In this document: positions 1 to 8,420 of the stretch, piece after piece
How the letters are laid out: every line of letters begins with the position of its first letter
Position numbering within the stretch: position 1 is the first letter of the stretch
Assembly: GCA_964058845.1 (NCBI GenBank)
Contig: CAXKVR010000621.1
Coordinates: 1-20,365, forward strand
Source: Carex sylvatica
Taxonomy: Eukaryota > Streptophyta > Magnoliopsida > Poales > Cyperaceae
Direction: 5' to 3'
DNA length: 20,365 nt
Program-made: the position numbers and the translations under genes
The notes under the pieces: generated by a model
The model's input: only the letters and a program-made list of their open reading frames with translations
What the model was told of the DNA's origin: nothing
Databases searched by the model: none

Positions 1-1236
1 AGAAATGATGCGTCTACCTTTACTTCTTCCAGGGGTAACTTTGCTTCTCTTGCCCACACAGCTACATGTACTCATGATACCTTTGCTCTAGCTTCTATAC
101 CCACCACGAGATCACCAGATTGGATAGTCAACTCTGGTGCATCTCGCCATGTGACTGGTGCTGTTGGAGAGTTTTCTTCCTATACTCGCCTAGTAGTCCC
201 AGAGAGCATTCAGACTGCCGATGGTACGGCTCAGCCCGTAGTTGGTAAGGGTGCCGTAAAATGTACCAACTCTTTGACTTTGTCTAATGTCTTGCATGCT
301 CCTTCTTTTTCAGTGAATCTCTTATCCATAAGTGTCATTATATTACAACTAAAGTGTATTGTTGTGTTTGATATTCCTAAGGTGATCTTCTAAGAGAAGG
401 GGACATGCAGACGGCTTGGGATTGGCACTTGGGATAGCGGGCTGTGGTACATGGATAGAGAAGGTATGTACTCGGCCCTCTCATCCATAGTAGAGAGTGC
501 TGAAGGAGTTGAAAGAAGTGTGGAGGACTTACTGCAGTTTCATCATAGGCACTTAGGTCATCATTCATTTCTTGTTTTGAGTAAGTTGTATCCGTCTTTG
601 TTTGAAAAGGTCAATAAAGGAACACTGGTGTGTGATGCAGTGTATCACATTCTGAGGTACCTGAAGAGTGCACCGGAGAAATGCTTGATTTTTAGGCAGA
701 ATGGGCACATGAATATTGAGGACTATTGTGACTCTGACTGGACCAGTTGTCAAGATGACAGGAGGTCCACATCTGGCTACTGTATGTTCGTAGGGGGCAA
801 CTTAGTCTCCTGAAAGAGCAAGAAATAGTCGGTTGTTTTGAGATCAATGGCAGAAGCTGAGTACAGGGCTATGGCATTGGGAGTTGCTGAGATGCTGTGA
901 CTGAAAAGGTTATTGGAAGAGCTCAAGGTGAATCACAGAGCTAAAATGAAGTTGTGGTGCGATAGCACGTCAGCGATCAGCATTGCCAACAATCCTGTGC
1001 AGCATGACAGAACCAAGCATGTGGAGATCGATAGGTTCTTCATAAAGGAAAAGCTGGAAAGCGGACTATTGGAGCTGAGTCATATAGCTACTGGAGATCA
1101 AGTAGCTGACTGTCTCACCAAAGGACTTAGCTCAATAGTTTTAGTTAGATTATGTGACAAGATGGGCTTGATAGATATCTTTTGCCCATCTAGAGGGGGA
1201 GTGTTGAGATTTGTATGTTTATGCATTTATAAATAG
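1..1236 (+). mobile_element. Decayed Ty1/copia retrotransposon, 3' part of the polyprotein (broken)
   Basis: One reading frame (frame 1) carries recognisable copia pieces in order. A protease region lies near 118-330 (WIVNSGASRHVTG, then LSNVLHAPSFSVNLLSIS). A pre-integrase segment ends at LVCDA near 535-639. Copia RNase H runs from 640 to about 1150, with RYLKSAP, DRRSTSGYC, AEAEYRAMA, KHVEIDRFF and ADCLTKG. Integrase and reverse transcriptase are absent: the pre-integrase segment joins RNase H directly at about 634-639. The frame is broken by TAA at 391-393, TGA at 811-813, TAG at 826-828 and TGA at 898-900, and the protease active-site Asp codon is now AAC (Asn) at 130-132. The 5' part lies outside the window. 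The element cannot encode its own transposition proteins. Family assignment rests on known copia motifs; it is an old, non-functional copy. Confidence 0.93.
1192..1201 (+). other. Polypurine tract of the copia element
   Basis: AGAGGGGGAG lies just after the RNase H reading frame and immediately before TGTTGAGATT. A purine run directly followed by TG is the normal plus-strand primer site and 3' LTR boundary of copia elements, so it fixes the LTR start at 1202. Confidence 0.8.
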
Positions 1237-1322
1237 TTGAAGGACTTGAATGTAAGATTGGTGTCTATATAAGTCCAAAGTGAACAATGAAGAAATACAA
1301 TTTATTTTAGAATTATTTTCCA
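1202..1322 (+). repeat. 3' LTR of the copia element (right end approximate)
   Basis: The LTR starts at TGTTGAGATT right after the polypurine tract and contains a TATA-like TATATAAG at 1266-1273. A plausible CA terminus is at 1321-1322 (TTTTCCA). That gives about 121 bp, which is short for a copia LTR, so it may be internally deleted or end further right. The 5' LTR is outside the window, so neither LTR identity nor target-site duplication can be tested here. Confidence 0.6.
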
Positions 1323-1447
1323 CTAGTTTGAATCTAGTTTAGAATGCTCTTCTCATGCAATGCCACAGAAAATTAAGAGAGTATTTAACTGAACTCCAAC
1401 TTCAGTTTGAAAGGAAATGAAATTGAAATTCACGTTCGGTTTCTCAC

Positions 1448-1539
1448 AAAAAAAAAAAAAAAAAAAACTGAACTACTCAAAGTTCTATTGCCCCCTAAAA
1501 AAAATTACAAAATCAAACTTTAAGTTTGATTCCCCACAC

Positions 1540-1575
<36 letters not shown>

Positions 1576-1635
1576 ACCCCACCCCACCCATCCCCACCAA
1601 AAAAAAAAAAAAAAATACAAAACCAAACTTTAAGA
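1448..1635. repeat. Homopolymer block: A20, C35, A17, with a flanking direct repeat
   Basis: There are A runs at 1448-1467 and 1599-1615 and an uninterrupted run of 35 C at 1541-1575, followed by CCCCA-type units to 1598. A 19-base word, TACAAAATCAAACTTTAAG at 1506-1524, recurs at 1616-1634 with one mismatch (18 of 19), so the block looks like a local duplication around slippage-prone tracts. A reading frame crossing the poly-C encodes only polyproline and is not a gene. Confidence 0.85.
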
Positions 1636-2007
1636 TTAGTTTGCAAAAGAAGAAATCAAAATCTCAATTCGGTATGACCTTTTTTAAATTGAGACGGGTA
1701 TAAATGTGTAACCATTTGTGCATCACTTAATATCAAACTTGATGTTCGGTTTTCAAAATTCAATACCGAAGATAAAGTTCGGTGGTGGTGGTGTTGATTT
1801 TTCTAAATTTTTTTGTAATTAAGTTGGTTTCTAATTTTTTAACTGTTTTGTGATAATTTCCAAAAATAATACTACTTTTTTTTGTCGCATAGTCTCACCT
1901 TTATGTGGGTCTCATCTTGTATAGCGATTTGTATTTATTGTTATTTTAATTAATTTTATTCCATTACAAAATATATATAATGGCCCAAATATTCCATGCT
2001 GTTCTGA

Positions 2008-2061
2008 CAGTTTAAAACTGCAGTGTCTTTCTGAGACCGCAATTTAAAATTGCAATCTCAG
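2008..2061. repeat. Palindrome cluster
   Basis: CAGTTTAAAACTG (2008-2020) is a near-perfect palindrome. At 2031-2061 the outer arms CTGAGA and TCTCAG and the inner arms GCAATTT and AAATTGC form a 31-base inverted repeat with two unpaired positions per side and one central base. A third related word, CCGCAGTTTCAAAC, follows near 2070. It is probably the remains of a small inverted-repeat transposon; no target-site duplication was recognised. Confidence 0.6.
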
Positions 2062-2257
2062 CCAATAAAACCGCAGTTTCAAACTAACATCATGGCAAAA
2101 TTGAAATTTCTCTAGAAATCGGATTAAATGGTTTTTCTTTTTGAAGAGATGGTAAAAGAAAAAATTTCAGCCCATTCCATTCCATTACTTTTCTTTATTG
2201 AAGCTCACTTTGCATTTGCCTCCAAATAAGCAAACATGGTGTAGATTATTCTGGAAC

Positions 2258-2809
2258 CAGTGTTATAAAAATAAAACTGTTTAGCCCGATTAATCGTTAG
2301 TGGTGACCAAATCAGTGTTACAAAAAACAGCCAATTAATCGTTGGAAGTGACTAAACCATTACGAATAGACTTGTCGGAACATTATTAATTGGAGAATGA
2401 GACTGACTAATCGGCCGATTTATCCGATTAATTGCTCATTTTCCATTTAAAACGGCTCAATTAATCGTCTGTTTTTTATTTATACAGTCGATTAGTTGAT
2501 CATTTTTATTATTATTTTTCTGCATTTATTCATTATATGCACTATACTTTGTCTTATCTTATCAATATCTTTACTAAATGACAATTTCATGAAACTTTAT
2601 TAATTAACAAGGAATTAAGTTAAACTAAGTTTATTTGATAAGTTTGATAAATTAAATTAATTATTTTTAATAAATTATGAGTATATGCATATAATTTTAA
2701 TGAAAATACAAAATTGTCCATAAAAGTTTGATTATTAAGCTGCATACCGATTAAATAATTGCAGTTACTTTGTCCGTCCGATTAGCGCATATCATTATTT
2801 ACAACGCTG
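2258..2809. mobile_element. hAT-like non-autonomous element in the promoter of copy A
   Basis: The left end reads CAGTGTTATAAAAA and the right end, reverse-complemented, CAGCGTTGTAAATA, a terminal inverted repeat matching at 11 of 14 positions. The flanking 8-mers TCTGGAAC (2250-2257) and CCTAGAAC (2810-2817) match at 6 of 8, as expected for an aged 8-bp hAT target-site duplication. Short words of the CGATTAATCG type recur inside in both orientations (near 2287, 2335, 2402, 2430, 2460 and 2780), typical of hAT subterminal repeats. There is no transposase frame. The homologous promoter of copy B has a single uninterrupted site (TTATCCCGGAACATC, near 16292), which independently confirms both ends. 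The element stops 150 bp before the start codon of copy A. Confidence 0.85.
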
Positions 2810-2883
2810 CCTAGAACCTGGCAGTTGAAAGGATTCCATTCCTTTCCCTGCTCCTTGAGAAGGTTCGCATTTATTTCCTGCAT

Positions 2884-2890
2884 TATATAT
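2884..2890 (+). promoter_or_regulatory. TATA box of copy A
   Basis: TATATAT lies 70 bp upstream of the ATG at 2960. The same element in the same context (CATTATATAT) lies 69 bp upstream of the copy B start, so it is conserved between the paralogues. Confidence 0.65.
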
Positions 2891-4241
2891 TCGAATCTAC
2901 AGCGTACCCACTACCTTAACACTCCAATTTAATTATCCCTGATTTTGGTTTTAGAAGTGATGAAGAAAGAGAAGATTTCTAAATTATCCACAATTACTCT
3001 CTTTCTCCTTTCTTTCTCACCTTTTGCCATCCCAATCGATACCTTACTGAGTGCTCAAAACCTTACAGATGGAGAGACTCTTGTCTCACCAAAATCCGTA
3101 TTTGAGCTCGGGTTCTTCAGCCCTGGTTCATCCAGAAATCGTTTCGTGGGTGTATGGTTCACAGTCTCGCCAGACACTGTTGTATGGGTTGCAAACAGAG
3201 ATTGTCCCTTGAACAACACCTCTGCCACACTAACCTTACATAAGAGAGGGTCAATAATGCTATATGATTCAACAGGAAGGACAGTATGGTCATCTAGCTC
3301 TAACTCCTCAAGTGATGCCAATAATTTCAGTCCAATATTGGAGCTGAATGATTCTGGAAATCTTATACTGAAAGATCAAACGAGCAATAGTATCATATGG
3401 CAAAATTTTGATCACCCAACTAATACATTGCTTTCCGGCATGAAAGTTGGCAAAAACTTGAAGACTGGCTTTGAGACATCACTCTCTTCCTGGAAAAGCA
3501 GCAATGACCCATCAGAAGGTAACTACAGGTTTGAGATGGACACTGAAGGTGCTCCTGAGATTATTACATGGGACCGTTCGCAGATATTTAGCCGTTCTGG
3601 TCTTTGGAATGGAGAATATTTTAGCAGGGGACCCCAGATGTTATCTTATCAAGACATGTTTAACTTCTTATTTGTGTGGGATCAAGATGAGGTGTCATAT
3701 GGATTTGTAACCAAGTCAACCTCGACCTTGGCCCGAGTAGTGCTGAACGAAACTGGTATAATTCAACGTTTTGTCTGGGATCAACCTCATCAGACCTGGA
3801 ACTTGTTCTGGTCGAAAACAAAAGATGAGTGCAGCCAATTCGCAAGATGTGGGCCTTTCAGTATTTGCCAGCGAGATGATATGCAAGCCTGTAATTGTCT
3901 GAGAGGATTTGAGCCACTGTCACCAATGGAGTGGTACATGAGGAACACTTCAGGTGGGTGCAAACGCATGGTACCTTTGGGTTGTAGTGTTAATAGTGAT
4001 GGGTTTTATGTCATTGAAGGAGTAGAGGTACCATATTCGCATAATGCAACTGTGGATGCGAGCATCAGTGTCAAGGAGTGCAAGAGCAGATGCTTGACGG
4101 ATTGCTCATGTATGGCATATGCCCCCCTGGATATCATGGGACAAGGGAGCGGGTGTGTTACGTGGCAAACTGTACTTACTGATACGAAGTACACTGGTGG
4201 CGGACAAGTTCTTTATGTGAAGGTTTCAAAGTCTGAGCTTG

Positions 4242-5111
4242 GTGAGTTTCCCTTTTATTTTCATTTTCCACATAGATTCATAACTTGAATTAATTGTTTT
4301 AAGCATTTCTTTTCTTCTGAAGAAATCACAGTTCTCTTTTCTTCTGATGCATTTTTCTTTGATATCAGAAAAATAGAAAATCACATTCCAATTTAGATTT
4401 TAAGAAAGTATTGTCTTTCAATGTAGGTATAAATCATAGAATACGGAGGACAGTAACTATTGGAATAATATCAAGTAGCATAATATTAGTGCTCCTATTA
4501 TCTTCAATTGTATGTCTACTATGGAGGAAAAAGATGAGATATACAAAAGAAGGTAACTGTAGTGATTTAAGTCACAGCTGATTAATCTGACTCCCAACCA
4601 ACCTGACCCGAAAAAATTACTATTATAGAACTTGGTTGCTTAGATATGGATTGTATTTTGATAAATATCTTGACAGTTGAGTAAACCCAACCCAACCACA
4701 GTACAATACTTTTCTTAAGAAAAGTTTCTTATACATAACTAAAATAGTAATATTATTATAGAAATTATGTCACTATTGTTAAAGAAATTATGTGGATATT
4801 GTTAATTTTAATTTTTCAAAATAAACTATCTCTATTATATTGTTTGCAAAATAAACTCTCTAACTTATTGGTTCTTATATTTTTTAGATTAAACCCATTG
4901 AACTCACAAAACCCCACCGTCTAACATGACTGAATGATTTATATCTGACATGAAACCCACTGAAAATTGTGTAACCCGACTATAGAAAATTGGATTAACA
5001 ATCTCAATGAAACTTAACCAACCTGACCCGTTTATAACAGAGAATGTAGATCCAAATGAAATTTTCTTTTAGATATCTTTGTAATTCATGCTGCCATATC
5101 TTCTATCACAG
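4242..5111 (+). other. Introns 1 and 2 of copy A, with exon 2 (membrane helix)
   Basis: Intron 1 is 4242-4426 and intron 2 is 4553-5111. The 126-bp exon between them (4427-4552) encodes the membrane segment [17 protein letters not shown]... and a basic RKKMR stop-transfer. Intron 2 contains AACCAACCTGACCCG twice (4596-4610 and 5016-5030), and copy B intron 2 has the matching words AACCAATCCGACC at the same places. The repeat therefore predates the duplication. Confidence 0.8.
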
Positions 5112-5485
5112 ATAAAAACCTGAAGTATTCGGTGCTAAATGAATCATTCAAGGGAACAGATCTCTCAGTCTTTGACATGGATTTGATTTTACAAGCGACA
5201 GATAACTTTTCAAGTACAAATAAATTAGGAGGTGGTGGATTTGGCAGCGTCTACAAGGTACTTGTTGCTATTTGTATTAGGCTCACATGTTTGTTCTGAA
5301 GAAATACTCATGATTCACTATTTTATGTAATTGCTTATTATTTAAAAATAATAATTTGAAAAAAAAATAAGAAAAAAATTAAAAAAGTAAACAATAATAA
5401 TGCAAACAAACTATCTGTTATTCACCTTTTTAAAAACATCTTCCAGTCCTTGTGCTATTAAAATCAAATGGCACTCACAAAACAG

Positions 5486-5545
5486 GGTCAATTGCGTTGT
5501 GGCCAAGAAATCACAGTGAAAAGTTAATCAAGTGAATCCCTGCAA
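5486..5545 (+). pseudogene. Dead stump of the original exon 4 in copy A
   Basis: After an AACAG acceptor, 60 bases align without gaps to the first 60 bases of copy B exon 4 (19138-19197) with 6 mismatches. They encode the same GQL.CGQEI.VK start of kinase subdomain II, but AGG CTA of copy B is AGT TAA here, giving an in-frame stop (5524-5526). Homology ends abruptly after CTGCAA; the remaining 151 bases of the exon are missing. The stump now lies inside the 849-bp third intron. Confidence 0.9.
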
Positions 5546-6106
5546 ACAGCCGTGCCTCAGGTTCAACCATCTCTAAGGTTCAAATAATTCATTCAAATTC
5601 ACACTTCCAACAAAAACCACGTTAATTTATGAGCAACCCCACTTTCTGGTAAACATTCTGTTGCAAATCCTTTCCACAGAATCAAATTTTCTCAGTCTAG
5701 GAAAGCCCTCTCCCTCAAGTAACCTTCTACTTCAAGTAAATCTAGTCCATTTAGCAATCTCCCTCTCTCCAATGAGCCTCAGTTCTCCAGCAAACCGGAG
5801 ATTCATTCTAGGGCACTTTCACTGGCAAATTGTAAACTGACCATTTGACTGATTTACCCTTAACAAAATCTCAATTTGGCATAAAGGTTATATCATGGAA
5901 ACTTTCTGGACAAAATTCTAAATTTTTTATTTATTTCAGGTACAACCTAGAAATTAAAAATTAATGTCTTTGTTTTCTTAAAAACAAAATTGCAAAAAAA
6001 AAAAAAAAGAAGAAGAAGAAGAAGAGAATCCACTGCCAGTGAGATTCACTCTTAATATATTGTTCAGCAATTAATGGATAAAATTATCACTTGGTCATCC
6101 CAACAG
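5546..6106. other. Unmatched segment between the dead and the replacement exon 4
   Basis: This stretch has no counterpart in copy B, whose intron 3 ends directly at exon 4. It has no usable reading frame. Near its end it carries an A15 run (5994-6008) followed by a GAA-type microsatellite (about 6009-6025), then a normal CAACAG acceptor at 6106. It may be intron 3 of the donor paralogue, an inserted retroposon ending in poly-A, or both. Confidence 0.7.
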
Positions 6107-6317
6107 GGTGAGCTACCGAGTGGTGAAGATATTGCAGTGAAGAGGCTCTCAAAGGGTTCATCACAAGGTCTAAATGAATTTATGAATGAGGTCACGCTCA
6201 TTGCAAAGCTCCAACACCGAAACCTGGTCAGACTTCTTGGTTGTTGCATTCATGGCACTGAGAGAGTGCTTATCTATGAGTTCATGCCCAACAAGAGCTT
6301 AGATTTCTTCATTTTTG
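6107..6317 (+). other. Replacement exon 4 of copy A (kinase N-lobe)
   Basis: This is a complete 211-bp exon, the same length and phase as copy B exon 4. It encodes [15 protein letters not shown] and then [21 protein letters not shown]. It holds the ATP-anchoring Lys530 and the helix-C Glu546. Over its first 60 bases it matches copy B at only 40 of 60 positions, against 54 of 60 for the dead stump, so it is not a local copy of the stump. Protein identity to copy B exon 4 is 54 of 70. Confidence 0.88.
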
Positions 6318-7710
6318 GTACGCAATGTCCATAATTTTCTCCTCTCCCAGCCCTCGAAACAGACTTAATATCTCAGTAAAGAATGTTGGTTCATAGGTGC
6401 AACCTATACACATTTAGAATTTAGCTTGTTGAAAAATTAATTTATGTTCATCACATGCATGGATGTGCAATTTGTTAGTCTTCTCAACTTCAAAAAGAGT
6501 CTAGCACAAATTTTGGGAAAAAAAAAATGACATTCCAAATGATGATTTCATTCTTAAATTACAGTTAGGAGTTGTAATTCGTATAATCATGCGATAAATG
6601 TTTAATTAGTTTAACCTGAAACAGATAAAGTGAACCGAGAATTGCTAAGTTGAAGAACAAGGCTGGAAATAGTCACCGGAATTTCAAGAGGGATTCTCTA
6701 TCTTCACCAGGACTCCAGATTTAATATAATTCATAGGGATTTAAAGGCTGCAAATATTCTTTTGGATGGAGAAATGACCCCTAAAATTTCAGATTTCGGC
6801 ATTGCACGCTTGTTCAAACAAGAGCAAAATGAGATGAATACCGAAAGAGTTGTAGGCACACGGTAGAGACCTTTACTTTTTTTTTGTGCTGCCTGATGCA
6901 TATTTCTTCATTTTCAAATAGGATAGTTAGCTCTTTACTTTTATTATTCTATTTTCATAAAAAAAAATAAAAAATAAAAAATTTCTTTTTCATAGTGGGT
7001 ACATGTCTCCTGAGTATGCTATGGAAGGAAAAATTTCAGTGAAATCAGACGTCTACAGCTTTGGAGTTTTGCTGCTTGAGATAATATCTGGAAAAAGGAA
7101 CCAAGGAAATCACAACCTTCTTGCATATGTGAGTACATTTTATCAATAATGTTACTTACCGCTGGTTACAAAAAAAAATTCATCATCATATATAATAAAA
7201 TATTCTATACCCTGAAAGAGCTCCGAAGCCATTGAGCTTCGAGGCATGCCAAAAAAATCAGGGTTCTGTTTTAGAAGTTACTGGAATTTTAAAAAAAATA
7301 TATAAATACTTCACCAAAGCTCATTTAGTTTTAGTGCGATTAGATTATAAGCATGCATTACTAAATATGCATATGCCATTCTCATATGTAAAAGTAGTAA
7401 CAAGATTCCCAATCACATATCAGCATGGCCATTAATCTTCACAGTTCCTCTGTTACTATATGTCACTAATTTCTCTCATTTATTTATTTTTGCCTTCTGT
7501 TTACCTCCGTTTTCTTTTCTTCTACTATGTACTTTTTTTCATCATCAGTGCATTGGACAGGAAAGTGATGAATTGTGGGCTTACGGGAAACCATACACAG
7601 CAGATTTATTATAATGAATAGGAACTTTACTAAATTGGGTTTCTCAATTTTATGGATTAAAAATCAGCCTTACACCTAATGTAAAGCGGAAAAAGGTTGG
7701 AAACCGAAGT

Positions 7711-7736
7711 CACACACACACACACATATATATATA
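7711..7736. repeat. (CA)8(TA)5 microsatellite in intron 6 of copy A
   Basis: A compound dinucleotide repeat lies inside the 1001-bp last intron (7129-8129). Copy B intron 6 is only 87 bp, so this intron has grown or came from the diverged donor. No coding frame was recognised in the rest of the intron. Confidence 0.85.
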
Positions 7737-8420
7737 ACAAGCGTTTTCCAACAAGAAATAGCAAACTTTAATTTTAAACGCTAAAAAAGTTTAAATTTTG
7801 CATGCTCAACAATTTTTACCAAATGGTCCTGAAAAAGTTATTTAGGCATCAATATATACAAGTAAAAAATATATATATATATTTTACTCTTCACTATTTA
7901 ACTTCAGTTGAAAACCCGCGCCATACTCCCACTGTCCCACACGATCGAGTAGACCATATGTTACTTTGTGCAATGCACATTGCATTAGTACACTTAAGGA
8001 TTTAATTCTCTTGACAGTTTCCACATTAATTAGTATTCTACACTTGAGTGTCATACATTACAATCACTCTTTATTAACTGATCATGACAAACCCTGCACC
8101 AATTTATATATCATCTTACATCTTTCTAGGCATGGCAGCTGTGGCAAGAAGGAAGCATCATAAATTTAGTAGATGAAACAATAGATAGCTCAACATGTGA
8201 TGCATCTGAGATAGTGAGGTTTGTTCATGTGGGCCTTCTGTGTGTGCAAGAGTGTGCCGATGATAGACCAACCATGTCAACCGTTGTTTCAATGTTATCA
8301 AATGAAGGGTGTAGCTTACCTGAGCCGAACAAACCTGTGCTATCTACTAGAATTGCACCTGAAATTTTGTACAGCACAAGTAATTATGAGTTAACTGTTA
8401 CTGGACTTGAAGGTCGATAA

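Larger units (their letters stand above)
1323..2257. other. Non-coding spacer between the copia element and the hAT-like insertion
   Basis: No credible coding frame was found. It contains the homopolymer block, recurring TTCGGT words (near 1434, 1668, 1744 and 1779), and a palindrome cluster at 2008-2061. From about 2147 onward it aligns with the upstream region of copy B (from about 16185), for example CCATTCCATTACTTT and AAACATGGTGTAGATTAT. This marks roughly the left limit of the duplicated promoter. Confidence 0.7.
2960..8420 (+). pseudogene. Copy A: G-type lectin S-receptor-like Ser/Thr kinase, chimeric and interrupted
   Basis: Seven exons can be placed: 2960-4241, 4427-4552, 5112-5257, 6107-6317, 6625-6862, 6996-7128 and 8130-8420, all with GT-AG introns and consistent phase (2427 nt, 808 codons plus stop). 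Domains in order: signal peptide about 1-26; bulb-lectin about 35-150 with VVWVANRD at 73-81; S-locus glycoprotein region with RSGLWNG near 212; EGF-like cysteines 291-313; PAN about 342-425; membrane helix 436-460; kinase with glycine loop LGGGGFGSVY at 508-517, Lys530, Glu546, then HRDLK and DFG. Codon 598 is TGA (6651-6653) where copy B has Trp, so translation would stop at 597 residues, before the catalytic loop. Exon 4 and everything after it derive from a different paralogue than exons 1-3. The start is ATG 2960; the frame runs back only to TTG. If expressed, it could give a membrane lectin without kinase activity or be removed by nonsense-mediated decay (inference). Confidence 0.88.

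Noticed and set aside
1..1236. Functional retrotransposon
   Set aside because: Several in-frame stops, a missing integrase and reverse transcriptase, and a changed protease active-site residue rule out autonomous activity.
1417..1677. Reading frame with a polyproline run
   Set aside because: It is created by the poly-C and poly-A tracts; there is no domain, and the frame depends on homopolymer length.
2945..2959. Upstream TTG start for copy A (and TTG 16413 for copy B)
   Set aside because: Plants rarely start at TTG. The ATGs at 2960 and 16434 align exactly between the paralogues and lead straight into the signal peptide.
5546..6008. Hidden protein-coding fragment on either strand of the unmatched segment
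   Set aside because: Only short frames interrupted by stops; no recognisable motif on either strand.
7966..8163. Frame running into exon 7 of copy A as a possible intron-retaining product
   Set aside because: It is not in the frame of the kinase exon, and a good acceptor (TTTCTAG) at 8129 restores the conserved kinase frame.
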